DNA from: Microthyrium microscopicum
Lineage: Eukaryota; Ascomycota; Dothideomycetes; Microthyriales; Microthyriaceae
Assembly (NCBI GenBank): GCA_010405405.1
Contig: MU004232.1
Location: forward strand, 1,259,481-1,323,480
DNA length: 64,000 nt
Direction of reading: 5' to 3'
The notes beneath the pieces are model-generated. The model worked only from the letters and a program-made list of their open reading frames with translations, ran no database searches and was not told the DNA's origin. Below, in pieces: positions 23,325 to 35,348 of this stretch (positions are counted from its first letter, which is position 1; each line of letters opens with the position of its first letter). The position numbers and the translations under genes were made by a program.

Positions 23325-24762
23325 CTAATTCATATCCAAATCGAAGTCCCTAGGATCCTCAGGGAGAGCTTCATTGTCATCTTGGTCGCTTTGATCTTTC
23401 CTACCATCTCTTTGCTTATGTTCATCCTCAGTCTTAGACCCATCAGTCGGCCTGGGAAGGTCAACTTGCTCACTAACTTCATAGAAGTCTTCCAGCTCTT
23501 CGCTAATCGTCTTGAGCTTTTCTTTGACGCTTGCAATACCTTCGAAGCCAACGATGAGTCGAGCGGGTGGATTTTCATGGCCACCTACGGATGCAAGTGC
23601 AAATACAGTCTCGAGTACTAATCGACTTTCTACTTCTGACGGCAGTGATGGGTAGAGCGATGTGATTTTGTTCGAATGCAATTGTTGACTGTAGTTATTG
23701 TCTTCATTCGATACCGTGTCGAGAACCCGTGAGAATATCTCTCTCGCAAGTGGAGCATGATTCTCATCGGGAGTGTATTCGGCCATTGGTGGTACTGCAG
23801 TCAGCTTGTTTGTGAAGACACCAATCTCCATGTTTGGTTGCACGATTGTTAGCTTGATGTTGAAAGGTGCAATCTCATAGGCTAAGCTCTACAGTAATGT
23901 CAGAGACACGGTCATGAAATGATTATTACTCAGATACTCACGTCACAATAGCCTTCTAGTGCCCATTGGGAAGCGCAATGCATACCAAGCCCAGGAGTTC
24001 CAAGGTGCGCAGCTGTCATGATGTTAGATAGGCATAGCACTGGCGCGGAGACCTTACTAATCCCAGTGAGAACGACGATGTGCCCATTTTCTCTTTCTCG
24101 CATTACCGGCAAAACAGCCTTAATGATACCAACAGTGGCGAAAAAATTGACTTCAAAAAGATCTTCAATCAACGATCGGGTTCGGACCGTTGCAGTGAGC
24201 TCTTCGATTGTCCCAATTAGAGCTGCTAATCTTAGCGATCAAGATGGATGGAATGTTGGGCAAGGAATTGTACCTTCACTTCGACAAAGAAGCAACACAT
24301 CTATATGCCCAAAAATGCCAACTGCTTCTGCAATTGCTGCTTGCATTTGCCCAACGCGCCTGGATGCTGATTAGATCACATCGCGCGCATAACATATTTG
24401 CAATTAAACAGAAGACAGCAAGGAGCAGCTTACTTGCCATCCAAGTCAAGACTTTTCAATCTATCTCTTCTAGTCTTCTCAATGCCGGATGGCTCAGCAC
24501 TTTCTCGTGGTTGAGCATCAGCAGCGAGTTCATCTTCCAGGTTTCTGAAGGCCTCGCCTCTTGTTCCAGCATATTCTTCCGGGAGTACTCCTGCTATCAC
24601 AAAGTCTCCGTGCTCAAGGAGCCGGCGCGTGAGAGCAAGTGCAACAGGCGATAAGCCATCCGTCAACAACCAGACGCGCGGGTCTCTGGAGGCTGGAAAG
24701 TCTGGTCCTCGTGTAAAAGACGGCGGCGCATTGTCCGTGGGCGAAGGTGGATCTTGGCTCAT
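23325..24762 (-). CDS. Atypical short-chain dehydrogenase/reductase-like protein
   Basis: Five exons: 24762-24434, 24359-24274, 24225-24058, 24012-23942 and 23888-23325, exactly 406 codons (405 aa). It reads as an SDR fold: cofactor segment VWLLTDGLSPVALALTRRLL, then GQMQAAIAEAVGIFGHIDVL, FEVNFFATVGIIKAVLPVM and HIVVLTGITAHLGTPGLGM. ALEGYCDSLAYEIAPFNIK and a long acidic, hydrophilic tail after about residue 290 complete it. The catalytic YxxxK is not conserved: the aligned stretch is HCASQW, so Tyr is His and Lys is Gln. The glycine motif is also weak. It may be a non-catalytic or divergent member. It is head to head with HUS1 across 339 bp. Exon 1 to 2 was chosen because GGCAA/GTAAGC joined to CCAG/GCGCG restores the conserved DGKRVGQMQ reading. 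Confidence 0.8.
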
Positions 24763-25101
24763 TGCTGCCAGTACGAGACATTTGTGTCACCGACCATCTC
24801 CTCTAGTCCTTGTATAATCGCCTGCCGTGGCACCAGCAAAAATCGATACTGTGAAACTGCTGACTCGAGTTCTGTGGGAGGCTGGAAAGGAGAAAAGTGA
24901 CGTTGAAATTGAGTTGCCACTAAATTCGCTGATTGGCTAGGCTCGCGTGGCGTCGCCAACCTGAACCGCGACTTTTTGGTTCCGACTCTTCCATCAACAT
25001 CAATTCGGCTGATAATCTCCTGGCGTCATGAAAGCGGTCGCTTATTGAGATAGTAGCGCGATTCAAATGCTGATAGCTGTCTGTTGTGGCTGTGGGGGAT
25101 A
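24763..25101. other. Divergent promoter SDR / HUS1
   Basis: The 339 bp between the two start codons are short enough that the genes may share regulatory sequence. No specific site was identified. Confidence 0.5.
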
Positions 25102-26403
25102 ATGCGCTTCAAGGCTAACATCCAGAACATCATCACCTTCACTCGTATGTGTCATCCGCAACATATATGGACTACTCTATATTGACCTGCCTATTAGGAT
25201 TCACTGCATCGCTATCTTCTCTCGGTCCTTTTGCGTGGGTGCGATTGGACGAAAATGACATTCGCTTCACGGTGATACCTGAGCAAGGGACTCAAGTGTG
25301 GTCGTAAGTCGCACCACAAACATTTGAAGAACCTAGTTGACAATTTAGTGTGCTTCAAATTGTATGATGTTGCAGAGTGTAGATTCTGATTGTTTCTCTG
25401 ACTATGTACTAGGACTCGGTCTTTGAGTCTTATCTCATCGAATCAGCCGCCGATAATGTCATCAATCTGGAAGTACCTCTGCAAGGACTCCATCGAGCTC
25501 TCAAATCAGCCGTGAACGCCACAGCAGCATCAATCCGTCTTACCAAAAGAGATGGTCTGCCTATGCTATGCCTCACTATCAATACCACCTCTGTCGGTAA
25601 CATTGCCATGCAAACAGCTGATGATTCGTTTGCCGCTATGATGGACACTGAAGATGGCGAGCGAGGCATGAACATTGACTTTACCAACAACGCGCGAGAG
25701 CGAGAGACCATCATTACTCAAGATATTCCAATTAGGGTGCTTAGTTCGAACAGCGTAGATGGGCTGCATGAGCCTAGAACTCGTGAGCCCGATGTCAACA
25801 TTGAACTTCCATCTCTCATGCAGCTCAAAGCTATCTCGGATCGCTTTACAAGACTTGCTCTTGTCTCGAAAGCATCTGCGTCATCGGTCTCAGGAGCCAC
25901 TTCAGTCGGTCCACGTTTAGAACTTTCAGCAAATATGCATGGCTGTCTACGAATCCGTATTGATACGGATGCAATGAATATCAACAGTACTTGGACTGGC
26001 CTTACAAATCCACGACTAGATCCCTCCGCTATCGAAGGCGGCGAAGCAGCTCTACAAAACCATCCAACTGAGATTATGCGACAACAAGGTGATGCGAAAG
26101 GCGACAGCGAAGAAGGCTGGGCTAAAGTATTCATTGATGGCAGAGACTGGAGCAAAGTCATGTCCGTTGGACGAGTTGGTGGCCGAGTTATCGCATGCAA
26201 GTATTCAGGATTCATGCTTGATGTCTTGTCACTAATTGACCAGGTTTCTGTAATGACCACGCTTTGATTCTTTATGTGTACATGAACACGGGTAACGATG
26301 ATGGATCCGACCGCTCTGTCTTGACTGTAAGTGCCCCCCTTTGTGTTATCCAAATGCTCGTGCTTATAGGTGCTAGTATTACATTAGTTCCTATAGTAAT
26401 TAA
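25102..26403 (+). CDS. HUS1: Checkpoint clamp protein Hus1
   Basis: Six exons: 25102-25144, 25198-25303, 25349-25361, 25413-26196, 26244-26326 and 26377-26403, exactly 352 codons (351 aa). The product starts MRFKANIQNIITFTRFTASL, then WVRLDENDIRFTVIPEQGTQ, VFESYLIESAADNVINLEVP and RALKSAVNATAASIRLTK. It ends RVIACFCNDHALILYVYM and SVLTYYISSYSN. These are Hus1 family landmarks. Hus1 pairs with Rad1 and Rad9 in the 9-1-1 sliding clamp of the DNA-damage checkpoint. Exon 3 has only 13 nt. Intron 4 must start at GCAAGT, a GC-AG intron, to give the conserved ACFC; the GT two bases further on leads to an immediate stop. Exon 6 codes for eight residues. The family's C-terminus, found right where predicted, supports the model. 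Confidence 0.9.
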
Positions 26404-27219
26404 ATGTCGAATTAAATCATAGAGATCGTACAGACTGATTGGTCGGTGAGAAGGGGAATGCCCTTGAGCCGTTTAGCTTTATACAGTATGCACTGGGCAG
26501 TTCGCAACGACGAACCAGATGGCCACCGCTATTAAGCATGTTCGCCTGCCGTGATAGATAGCCCTTGCTTTGCTACACCTTTGATTTCATTGGAGGCACA
26601 AAATAAATGGCCCTCCTCCATCCGCAGTGATGGCTAGCACCGCTGTTTATACCAAGAGTGTATTCATTCTGCCATGCTGAGCAATGGCTTGATCTTCTGT
26701 CTCCACGCTTGAAGGAAAATATTAAAAACTCTTCCAGAAATGGAAGCGAGCCAGCGAGATCTGTGACACAGAGTGGTTTAAGACTCAAAAGTCAAGGGTT
26801 ATGAGGCTGGAGGGATTGAGGCTCTAAGCCAAGGTGGGTTTAGCGTAGAGACACCATATTCGTGTCTGCTCAGTGCTCATCGTGGCCAGCTGCAGCCATC
26901 AACGTCTTCCAAAAGATCATTATTCTCCGCCTTTTCCTCCGCTCCCTCTGCCTAACCATTACCCATCCCATCTTGCCCAGCATTGCATCTCGTTTCTGTC
27001 TGTCTGCTCTCATGCTGTCCTTTCACCCTTCCCAGTCCTTTGTCGAATCGCCCTCCACTCCTTAAACGCCTCCTGAAAGTCTAGATCCCTCCGGCGGTTG
27101 TTAACCTTTTTACTCTGGATTACAGCATCATCCTTCTCTCTCATTGAGCGTTTCTACATCCCACGGCCTACGGGCTTCTTCTTTCTCTCATTACATTAGC
27201 ACTTTATATTCCTCTAACC
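26404..27219. other. Intergenic / ANP1-type promoter
   Basis: About 800 bp. The part from roughly 26890 to 27190 is rich in C and T on the plus strand, common before fungal housekeeping genes. No gene is seen. Confidence 0.45.
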
Positions 27220-28872
27220 ATGACTATGGTTCGCCCTCGCCACCACAACCATGAGCTTCCAACCATACAGGACACCTGGGACTACAAGGCGAAAGCGTAA
27301 GATGAACAAATTTGGCATCCCGAGGTCTCGACACTAATCGGTTCTAGATACACACCCAAATCACAAATACCGCTTCGACGGAGACGTCAGCTTCTTATAC
27401 GGCTTGCGTTGATAGGTCTCATCTCGACGGCTTTTTTGATGCTTATTTTCCCATCCTTACGCACACCCATCCTCTCCATCCTATCATTAGGTCTTCTCTC
27501 TGGCTCCGAAGACTCCCAATTAGAAACTGTCAGATACTATGATCTCTCAAACGTACAAGGGACCGCAAGAGGGTGGGAGCGCGAAGAGAGGATACTACTT
27601 TGCGCGCCACTTCGAGATGCTTCGCCGCATCTGCCTATGTTTTTCTCTCATCTACGCAACCTCACCTACCCCCATAATCTCATCGATCTCGCCTTCCTCG
27701 TTGGCGATTCAAAAGATAATACGATATCGCTTCTTACACAACTCTTGAATGAGCTTCAAGCACACCCCGATCCAAAGCAACGATTTGGCGAACTGTCTAT
27801 AATGGAAAAGGACTTTGGGCAGAAAGTCAAGCAAGATGTGGAAAGTCGTCATGGCTTTGCGGCTCAGGCTGGCCGACGAAAGTCGATGGCGCAGGCAAGA
27901 AACTGGCTTTTAAGCGCGGCTCTTCGGCCATCACACAGCTGGGTATACTGGCGAGATGTGGATGTGGAGACGGCACCATCAACCATTTTGGAAGATTTGA
28001 TGCGGCATAATAAGGACGTCATAGTGCCGAGTATGTGCAGCCTAGCTTATGATCGAAAACTTACTAATCCTTTCTAGATGTATGGAGACCACTTCCCGAC
28101 TGGCTAGGCGGCGAACAGCCATACGACTTGAACTCATGGCAAGAATCAGAGACTGCACTGGCTCTTGCAGACACTCTTGACGAAGATGCCGTTATTGTGG
28201 AAGGTTACGCAGAGTATGCCACTTGGAGACCCCATCTTGCTTACCTCCGAGATCCATTTGGCGATCCCGATATGGAAATGGAACTGGACGGAGTAGGTGG
28301 AGTCAGTATTCTTGCAAAAGCCAAAGTGTTCCGGGCTGGAGTGCATTTCCCAGCTTTTAGTTTTGAGAAGCATGCAGAGACAGAAGGTTTTGGAAAGGTA
28401 ATACCTATACTGTTGCGATGTCTTCCAACACTAACATATACAGATGGCAAAACGCATGAAGTTTTCGGTTGTTGGACTCCCACATTATACGATTTGGCAT
28501 TTGTATGAGCCCAGTGTAGACGACTTGAAACACATGGAAGAAATGGAGAAGGAAAAGAAAGACAATGAAGCCAAAAAGAAGCTCGAGCAAGAAAAGATCG
28601 ACAAGATCAAGTCTCAGTTTGACAATCCAGCCCAAGAATGGGACAAGGAGAAGCAAGTACTAGCAGACCTTGCAAAAGCAGGCGGAAAGGCTGGCAAAGA
28701 GCCACAAAAACCGGTAGTCAAGCCAGAGGCTGCGGTTCCAAAGAAGGAGGAAGCTCAGTGAGTGCAACTTATTGATTGATAAAGGCCCTCTTTGCTAACG
28801 ATGCTCAGAGTATTGGCAGCCAAGAAACAGGCTGAAGCGAACAAACAACCAACAGTTCAAAAGCTAGCATAA
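27220..28872 (+). CDS. Mannan polymerase II subunit, GT62 family (Anp1-like)
   Basis: Exons 27220-27296, 27348-28030, 28078-28397, 28444-28757 and 28809-28872 give 486 codons (485 aa). It is a type II Golgi membrane protein: a short cytosolic basic N-terminus with an RRRR cluster, then one membrane anchor (LIRLALIGLISTAFLMLIF) near residues 40-58. The lumenal glycosyltransferase domain includes ERILLCAPLRDA, AFLVGDSKDNT, ARNWLLSAAL and the metal-binding DxD in WRDVDVE near residue 228. VPNVWRPLPDWL, GGVSILAKAKVFRAGVHFPA and AKRMKFSVVGLPHYTIWHLYEP follow. This is the Anp1/Mnn9/Van1 family, which extends the alpha-1,6-mannan backbone of N-glycans. After about residue 375 there is a Lys/Glu-rich tail of roughly 110 residues, likely coiled coil, which the short yeast proteins lack. 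The Anp1 assignment over Mnn9/Van1 is tentative. Confidence 0.88.
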
Positions 28873-29699
28873 GAACGACGTGCATGGAATGATCATTATA
28901 GCGATTGGCGCGAATCTGCCTCTCATAAAAGAAGCACTAGATTCAGGCATTGAGGCATATATATATGCGTGTGTAATATATATTTGGAAACGACATAAAA
29001 GGGTAACTACGGCTTGCTACAGGACTGGCGTTTGGGAGCGATCTATATGATATTGCCATTTTGGAGCCCAGAACCTTTGTACTGCTTCTGCGGATGGGCA
29101 AATGTATAAGCTTAAAGTACTCTAGACATTGAGGCAGATCTGCAATATCTCAGATGTTTTGGATTGTAGTATGTGTCCTGAAAATTGCGTGACAATTGTA
29201 CAGTCTTGCTGCCTGAATACGCAAATGACAGATTCACTGCTGACCTTGTTTACGCATTCGTAAGTGTCCTGTAAAGTGACGTTGGAACAATAACAAGATC
29301 CGCAAGTATGGTGAAGGTCAAGTGTTCTTAGGATAACTCGGACTGCATACTGATGTTGATTGGCTGGCGGGGATCAGGGATCGCTAATTCTAAAGACGTG
29401 GAAGGAAACCTCCGGCCATGCATCTGTCTTTCATCAATTAATACATCTCTTGTTCTGCCCAAATCTTCTTCCCTCCCCTATACTTAAATCTCACCATGTC
29501 GTGGTCCATAAAAGAGATTGAGCTCATTGGTTCTGCCTAGATCCATTCTCCGAACCGCCATCTCATCATCTTCTCACCATACCACCAGAACTAATAGAAA
29601 ACGCCGCACCCATCGACTCACGCGGCGAGACTTACAATAACAACCCACATCTATACGCTCAATCTCCGAGCTCAATAACCCGTCCTCGAGTTTTCCAAC
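28873..29699. other. Intergenic / ARF-GEF promoter
   Basis: About 830 bp. A C/T-rich stretch precedes the Sec7 gene from about 29440. No other feature is seen. Confidence 0.45.
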
Positions 29700-32600
29700 A
29701 TGACGTCCATCCCGTCCCTTCCCCTCCATCTACGGGCCTCCTCGCCTGCCCCCTCGTCTACGCAGCCGCTCACTCGCCCCAACACCATTAGCATCGCCGT
29801 TGACCCAGTCGCCCTCGTCATTACAGAATGCATTACCGTTTCCTCTGCCATGCGCAAGCATGCGCGCTGGGCTCACTCTTCCATGGCCGCTATCCTTGGC
29901 GGAGGCAGCAAGCTGGCGTCCTCGATCGACACAGCAGGTCGGCGGCCCGGACAACAGACTGATGGGAGTGAGCGCGAGGACGAAGGCAGTTTGGGTGGAA
30001 GATGGGGACTGAGGGGCAAGAAGGGAAAGAGTTTGCAGGATAATCCGCTGATGAGCGCATTTACGAAGCTTAGGAGCGATCTGAAGGGTTGTCGAGGTGA
30101 GTTCATTTGACGCAAGAGCAGTTTGAATGGACGGGAGAAGTGCTGACAGGAAGGCAGATATCAAGGAATTTGACACGCCAGCGCTGCTGCACCCGTTTTT
30201 GCAGGTCATTCGGTCGAGTTCGACATCCGCATCCATCACGTCGCTTGCGTTGATCGCTATCACGAAGTTCCTCTCTTATAATGTTGTGTCGAAGGAGTCG
30301 CCGAGACTGCCTGAAGCGATGCAGCTACTGTCCTTGGCGATTACCCATTGTCGGTTCGAAGCGAGTAATACACCTGCGGACGAGGTGGTGTACATCCGGA
30401 TTCTGAAGCTTATGGAGGGCATGATCTCAGGACCAGGGGGCGACTTGCTCAGCGATGAGAGTGTCTGCCATATCATGGAGACTGGACTCGGGCTATGCTG
30501 TGAAGCAAGATTCACCCAAATTCTACAGCGATCGGCGGAGATTACCATGGTGTCTATGTGCCAGGTCGTTTTCGAGCGATTAAAACATCTTGAGTTCGAG
30601 GCTGGTGACGAACCTGGGGCACTAGAAGAAGATACTAAGCATGATATGGATGCTGTAAAGATGGAGCCAGCTGTTAATGGCACTGCGGTGGAAGACATGG
30701 GCGACGACTCATCCTCAACATTAGACATGGATACGCCGAAAACATCGAAAGAAGAGCCCCATGACGAATCGCGAGGGGATGGGAAACAGGAGAAAGTCGA
30801 CACAGCAATGGATGCAAATACCGAAGCAGACGCAGAAAATACGACGAATGAAAAAGCGCCACTGCTCTCTAATGACGAGCAGCCCGCAGAGACCGAGGAG
30901 CTTTCTGATACCCCGGTGGATCTAGGACAAGTGGAAGTTGCCAGTGAGCCTCCACAGATTAAACCATATTCCCTACCCTCGATCAAGGAACTCTTTCGAA
31001 GCTTGGTTGAGCTCTTAGACCCTCATGACACTAATTACACCGACACTATGAGAGTTATGGCTCTTCGAATCGTTGACGTGGCATTGGAAGTTGCGGGTCC
31101 TTCCATCGCAAATCACCCCAGTCTGGCTAGTCTTGCCCAAGACACACTATGTAGACATCTATTTCAGTTGGTGAGGTCCGACAACATGGCTATTCTAAAC
31201 GAGTCGCTGCGTGTAGCTGGCACTCTAATCACCACTTGTAGAAGTGTACTGAAACTTCAACAAGAGCTATTCCTGTCATATCTGGTGGCCTGCCTGTTCC
31301 CCAAAACGGACATTCCTTTGGAGGCTGGAATTGACCCCCGGTTATATGAAGGAGTACCACAATCACCCAGCTTGGTCAAGCCAGCTCCATCTCAACAGCC
31401 AGGCAGTGGGCGAGCCACTCCAGTTCCAGTGAGAGATCGGCAACGCCTAGGCATGGAAGGTGGAGCTCGCAAGCCAGACGCCCGGGAAGCCATGATAGAG
31501 AGCATTGGTGCACTAATCCGTGTACCTTCTTTTATGACTGAGCTTTTTGTAAACTACGACTGCGATATTGATCGAATGGCTCTCTGCGCCGACATGGTTA
31601 GCCTCATGTCAAGAAATGCGTTCCCGGACTCTGCAATCTGGAGCACTACCAACGTCCCACCCCTCTGCCTCGATGCTCTACTCGGATACGTCCAATCCAT
31701 ATGGGATCGCATGGATGATGAGCCACGAACCGAAGATCTTCCATCTCAACAGGAACTCAGGCGGCGAAGAGCTTTGAAAGAAGTCATAATACAAGGCTCC
31801 TCCAAGTTTAATGCAAATCCAAAAGGAGGCCTAGCGTATTTAGCGACTCAAGGCGTAATTACCAATGTAGAGAATCCTGCAGAGATAGCACGTTTTCTTA
31901 AAGCAACATCAAGGCTGGACAAGAAGGTTCTGGGCGATTTTATTTCCAAATCTGCCAATGAGAAGATTCTCAAAGCCTTTATCGAAGAGTTCAACTTTCG
32001 AGGGCTTCGAATCGACGAAGCACTTCGGCAGCTTCTATACACCTTCCGTCTGCCAGGAGAATCGCAGCTAATTGAACGCATCGTTACCGTGTTCTGTGAG
32101 AAGTATGAAAGCGACGGAAACGAGGATGACATCGCAAGTACCGATGCTATGTTCGTCCTAACATACGCCATTATCATGCTCAACACAGATCAACATAACC
32201 CAAATCTCAAATCCTCGAAGCGTATGGTGATAGAGGACTTTGCCAGAAATCTACGTGGTGTAAATGATGGCAAGAACTTTGATCTGGAATATCTTCAAAC
32301 CATCTTCAACGATATCAAAGCCAATGAAATCATCCTTCCAGAGGAGCACCAGAACAAGCACGCGTACGACCATGCCTGGAAAGAGCTTTTGGTTAAAATT
32401 AAGGACACTTCCAATTTAATTATATGCGACACGAACATATTTGACGGCGATATGTTTGCTGCAACTTGGAAACCCATAGTAGCAACGTTATCATACGTAT
32501 TTATGTCCGCCTCTGACGATGTCGTTTTCTCGCGTGTCATAACTGGATTCGATCAGTGTGCACAGATTGCAGCCAAATACCAGCTCACTGAAGTACTCGA

Positions 32601-34695
32601 TCATATCATATTCTGTCTCAGCAAAATCAGCACTCTTGCTGCTGGCACAACACCGGATACGTCTCTCAATACCGAAGTCACCGCCAATGATAAGAGTGTT
32701 ATGGTCTCGGAAATGGCTGTCAAATTCGGGAGAGACGACCGAGCCCAACTTGCAACGATTGTCCTGTTTAAGGTCCTCCTTGGCAGCGAGTCAGCTGTAA
32801 AACAGGGTTGGGACCATATCATCCGCATCATGCTTGGGCTTTTTGTCAATTCCTTGATACCGGCATCTTTCTCTTCAATTAAGAACAGTGTGGCTCTTGG
32901 ACCCATTCCATTACAGCCTCCTGTCCAAGTCATTGATCGTGAACAACGACAAAATGAAGGTGGTCTCTTCTCGGCTTTGAGCTCTTATGTGTCCAGCTTT
33001 GCAAACGATGAGCCACCGGAGCCTTCAGAGCAAGAGATTGACTATACACTTTGCTCTATCGATTGCATCAAAACCTGTGATTTCGAGGAACTACTCAACC
33101 GAATTAGCAAATTACCACCAAAACCTCTCAGACGCGTCGTAAAGTCCTTACTCAGCCACATCCCAGAAGATTCTTCGCCTTTGATTGTCAAATCCGAGCA
33201 ACCCTCACATGGCTCTAGGCCTAACACGCTGTACGATCCATCTTTGGTCTTCATCCTTGAGTTGGCCACAATTTTGGCAACCAGAGACAGTGAAACCGTG
33301 GAGCTTCTCGGAAAAGATGTTGCCACTGCTCTACAATCTGTCATACAACACCACTCCATGTACCATTATGTTGTCATTTCTCGCTCAGCATACTATCTGC
33401 TCACCCTTTTACGAATGAGCGATCAGTATGATTTTGTACGCGTACCCGTTGTCCTCCATCTGTTCTCACTATTCCATGACGACGCACTCCAACGGTCTGC
33501 CGTCCCTGTACTTCAAGGCATCCTTGACTGCATGAAAGGATCCTCATCAAGTCTCCGCTCTGAAATGGCCACATCCCCTGATTTTTGGTCAATCCTCCAC
33601 AAACTTCACTCCGTCCCTGAAGCCTCTCCCTACGTCTTCCGCATCATCGAAGGTCTCTCCGCCCCCCCACAGACCAGCATCACTGTCGACAATTACAACT
33701 CCGCCATCGACCTCCTCAACGACTTTGCAACACTCGGTTCGGTTGGCTCCAATGACGAAGCCCGTCGCGACCACGCGCTCCGCCGTGGCAAAGGCGCTAA
33801 ACTCCCCAAACCAAAGCACCGCGATGAAGTTGTACGCGCCACCCGAGCTGTCGCCCTAATATTCCAGCTCACCGCCCGCGTGCCAGCTTTCATCACGCAA
33901 AGCCACCTAGAGCCCACTAAAGCCTGGACGACATACTGGTCGCCCGTCTTCCGAAACCTCACAATGCAATGTCTGAATCCATGTCGTGAAATTCGCCACC
34001 AAGCACTCTCGTTGCTACTACGCAGTCTTTTGAGCAACGATCTGGCGAGCACTGAACACAAAGAATGGACGAAGATATTCACTGAAGTGCTCTTTCCGCT
34101 GATCACGCAGCTCCTTAAACCAGAAGTCTATCAAAGTGACCCTGTCGGCATGGGTGAGACGCGCGTGCAAGCCGCTACTGGCCTATGCAAGATCTTTTTA
34201 CACTATCTAGTAGCGTTAGCTGGCTGGGAGGGCATGATGGCGCTGTGGGTGCAGATTTTGGGCATTATGGAGCGTCTGATGAGCAGTGGTGTTGGCGATA
34301 ACCTGGTATGTTGCTTTAACTCCTTCTTACCTCCTACCCGTCCAACCAAACTTTTCTTCAACTTCCCTACAAATACTAATATCTTGCCATAGGAAGAAGC
34401 AGTTCCAGAATCCATCAAAAATATCCTCCTCGTCATGGCCGATAGCGGATACCTAGCTCCTCCCGACGAGAAGCCTGAGCAGCGTGCGCTCTGGGAGCAG
34501 ACATGGCGACATCTTGATCGCTTCCTGCCGAATATGCGACCGGAGCTATTCCCCGAGACGACGGCGAAAGGGAGAGAGAAGGCACAGGCGCCGCCGCCAA
34601 AAAGTCCAAAAGAGCAGAAAAGCCAGGAGTTGAAGAACGGTGCACAGAGTGGTGAGACTAGTGAGAAGCAGGAGGCAGTGGCGGAAGAGAAGTAG
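29700..34695 (+). CDS. Sec7-domain ARF guanine-nucleotide exchange factor (Gea/GBF1 type)
   Basis: Exons 29700-30096, 30158-34305 and 34393-34695 give 1616 codons (1615 aa). Introns are 61 and 87 nt. The Sec7 domain spans about residues 680-865: KFNANPKGGLAYLATQGVI, FNFRGLRIDEALRQLLYTFR, the catalytic-Glu loop LPGESQLIERI (Glu near 765) and MLNTDQHNPNLK. The long helical region before it (DCB/HUS) starts near residue 40 and is interrupted by a charged, low-complexity insert at about 300-410. HDS-type repeats follow the Sec7 domain, and the C-terminus is Lys/Glu-rich. Length and order fit Gea1/2 and GBF1, which activate ARF1 on early Golgi membranes for COPI budding. BIG/Sec7p proteins are a less likely alternative. 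The acidic insert contains alternating Asp/Glu/Thr and is probably disordered. The gene is intact. Confidence 0.93.
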
Positions 34696-35348
34696 TTGGT
34701 GGACGAGGATAGATACCGTTGCTAGAATTTCATGTTTAATTTTGTCATTGCTCAAAGGTGGCTCTATCGCCTACGATGTGATGTGATCTGGTGGTATATG
34801 CTGGTGTTGTTTGTAAGTGGTTGACGGTTATGAGCTGGTTAGAAGCGACTGTTATCACTGCAAGTTCATATAAGCAGACGATGCTTTTTGGATGCATGCA
34901 TTCGTTACTTGCATAGTAGATATATGTGACAAGTCTGCGTCGTGTTCAAACAGTTGTGTTTATACACTTGGCCTTATTCTGTTTTCCTTCTCTTATCACG
35001 ACCGGGCTGTGATAAACAGCACCAACAATTTGTATCCTCTCATCTTAACCCACTAATTCCACTTCCAAGGATCAAGGAGTGACCCTCGCTATCTGAACAG
35101 GATAGACGGCACGCTCCATTAGGCGCGATGTGTACCATTGAATGCGTGGTGAAATAACCCATCCCATCCGAATAACTCGCGTATTTCACTCTCAAAAGAT
35201 AACTATGGATCTCTGCCTTTCCCTATAAAAAAAAAATACTTGCTTCCCCCATGTCTAGGTCTTTTGCGTAAGACCTTATAAACTGCTCTGTGATCAGATT
35301 AGCACCATAAAGAAATCTTTAAACTCAGTAGCACTCTAGTATAGCAAA
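34696..35348. other. Intergenic, no gene seen
   Basis: About 650 bp between tandem genes, with a run of about nine A residues near 35229. Nothing else is recognised. Confidence 0.4.

Noticed and set aside
26197-26243. Conventional GT donor at 26201 in HUS1
   Set aside because: It gives a stop after two codons; the GC donor four bases upstream restores the conserved ACFCNDHALILYVY.
25718-26353. 211-codon antisense frame over HUS1
   Set aside because: Shadow of a well-supported coding exon.
30276-30986. 236-codon Ser-rich antisense frame over the ARF-GEF
   Set aside because: Shadow of an acidic coding segment; Ser-rich content is a by-product of the opposite strand.
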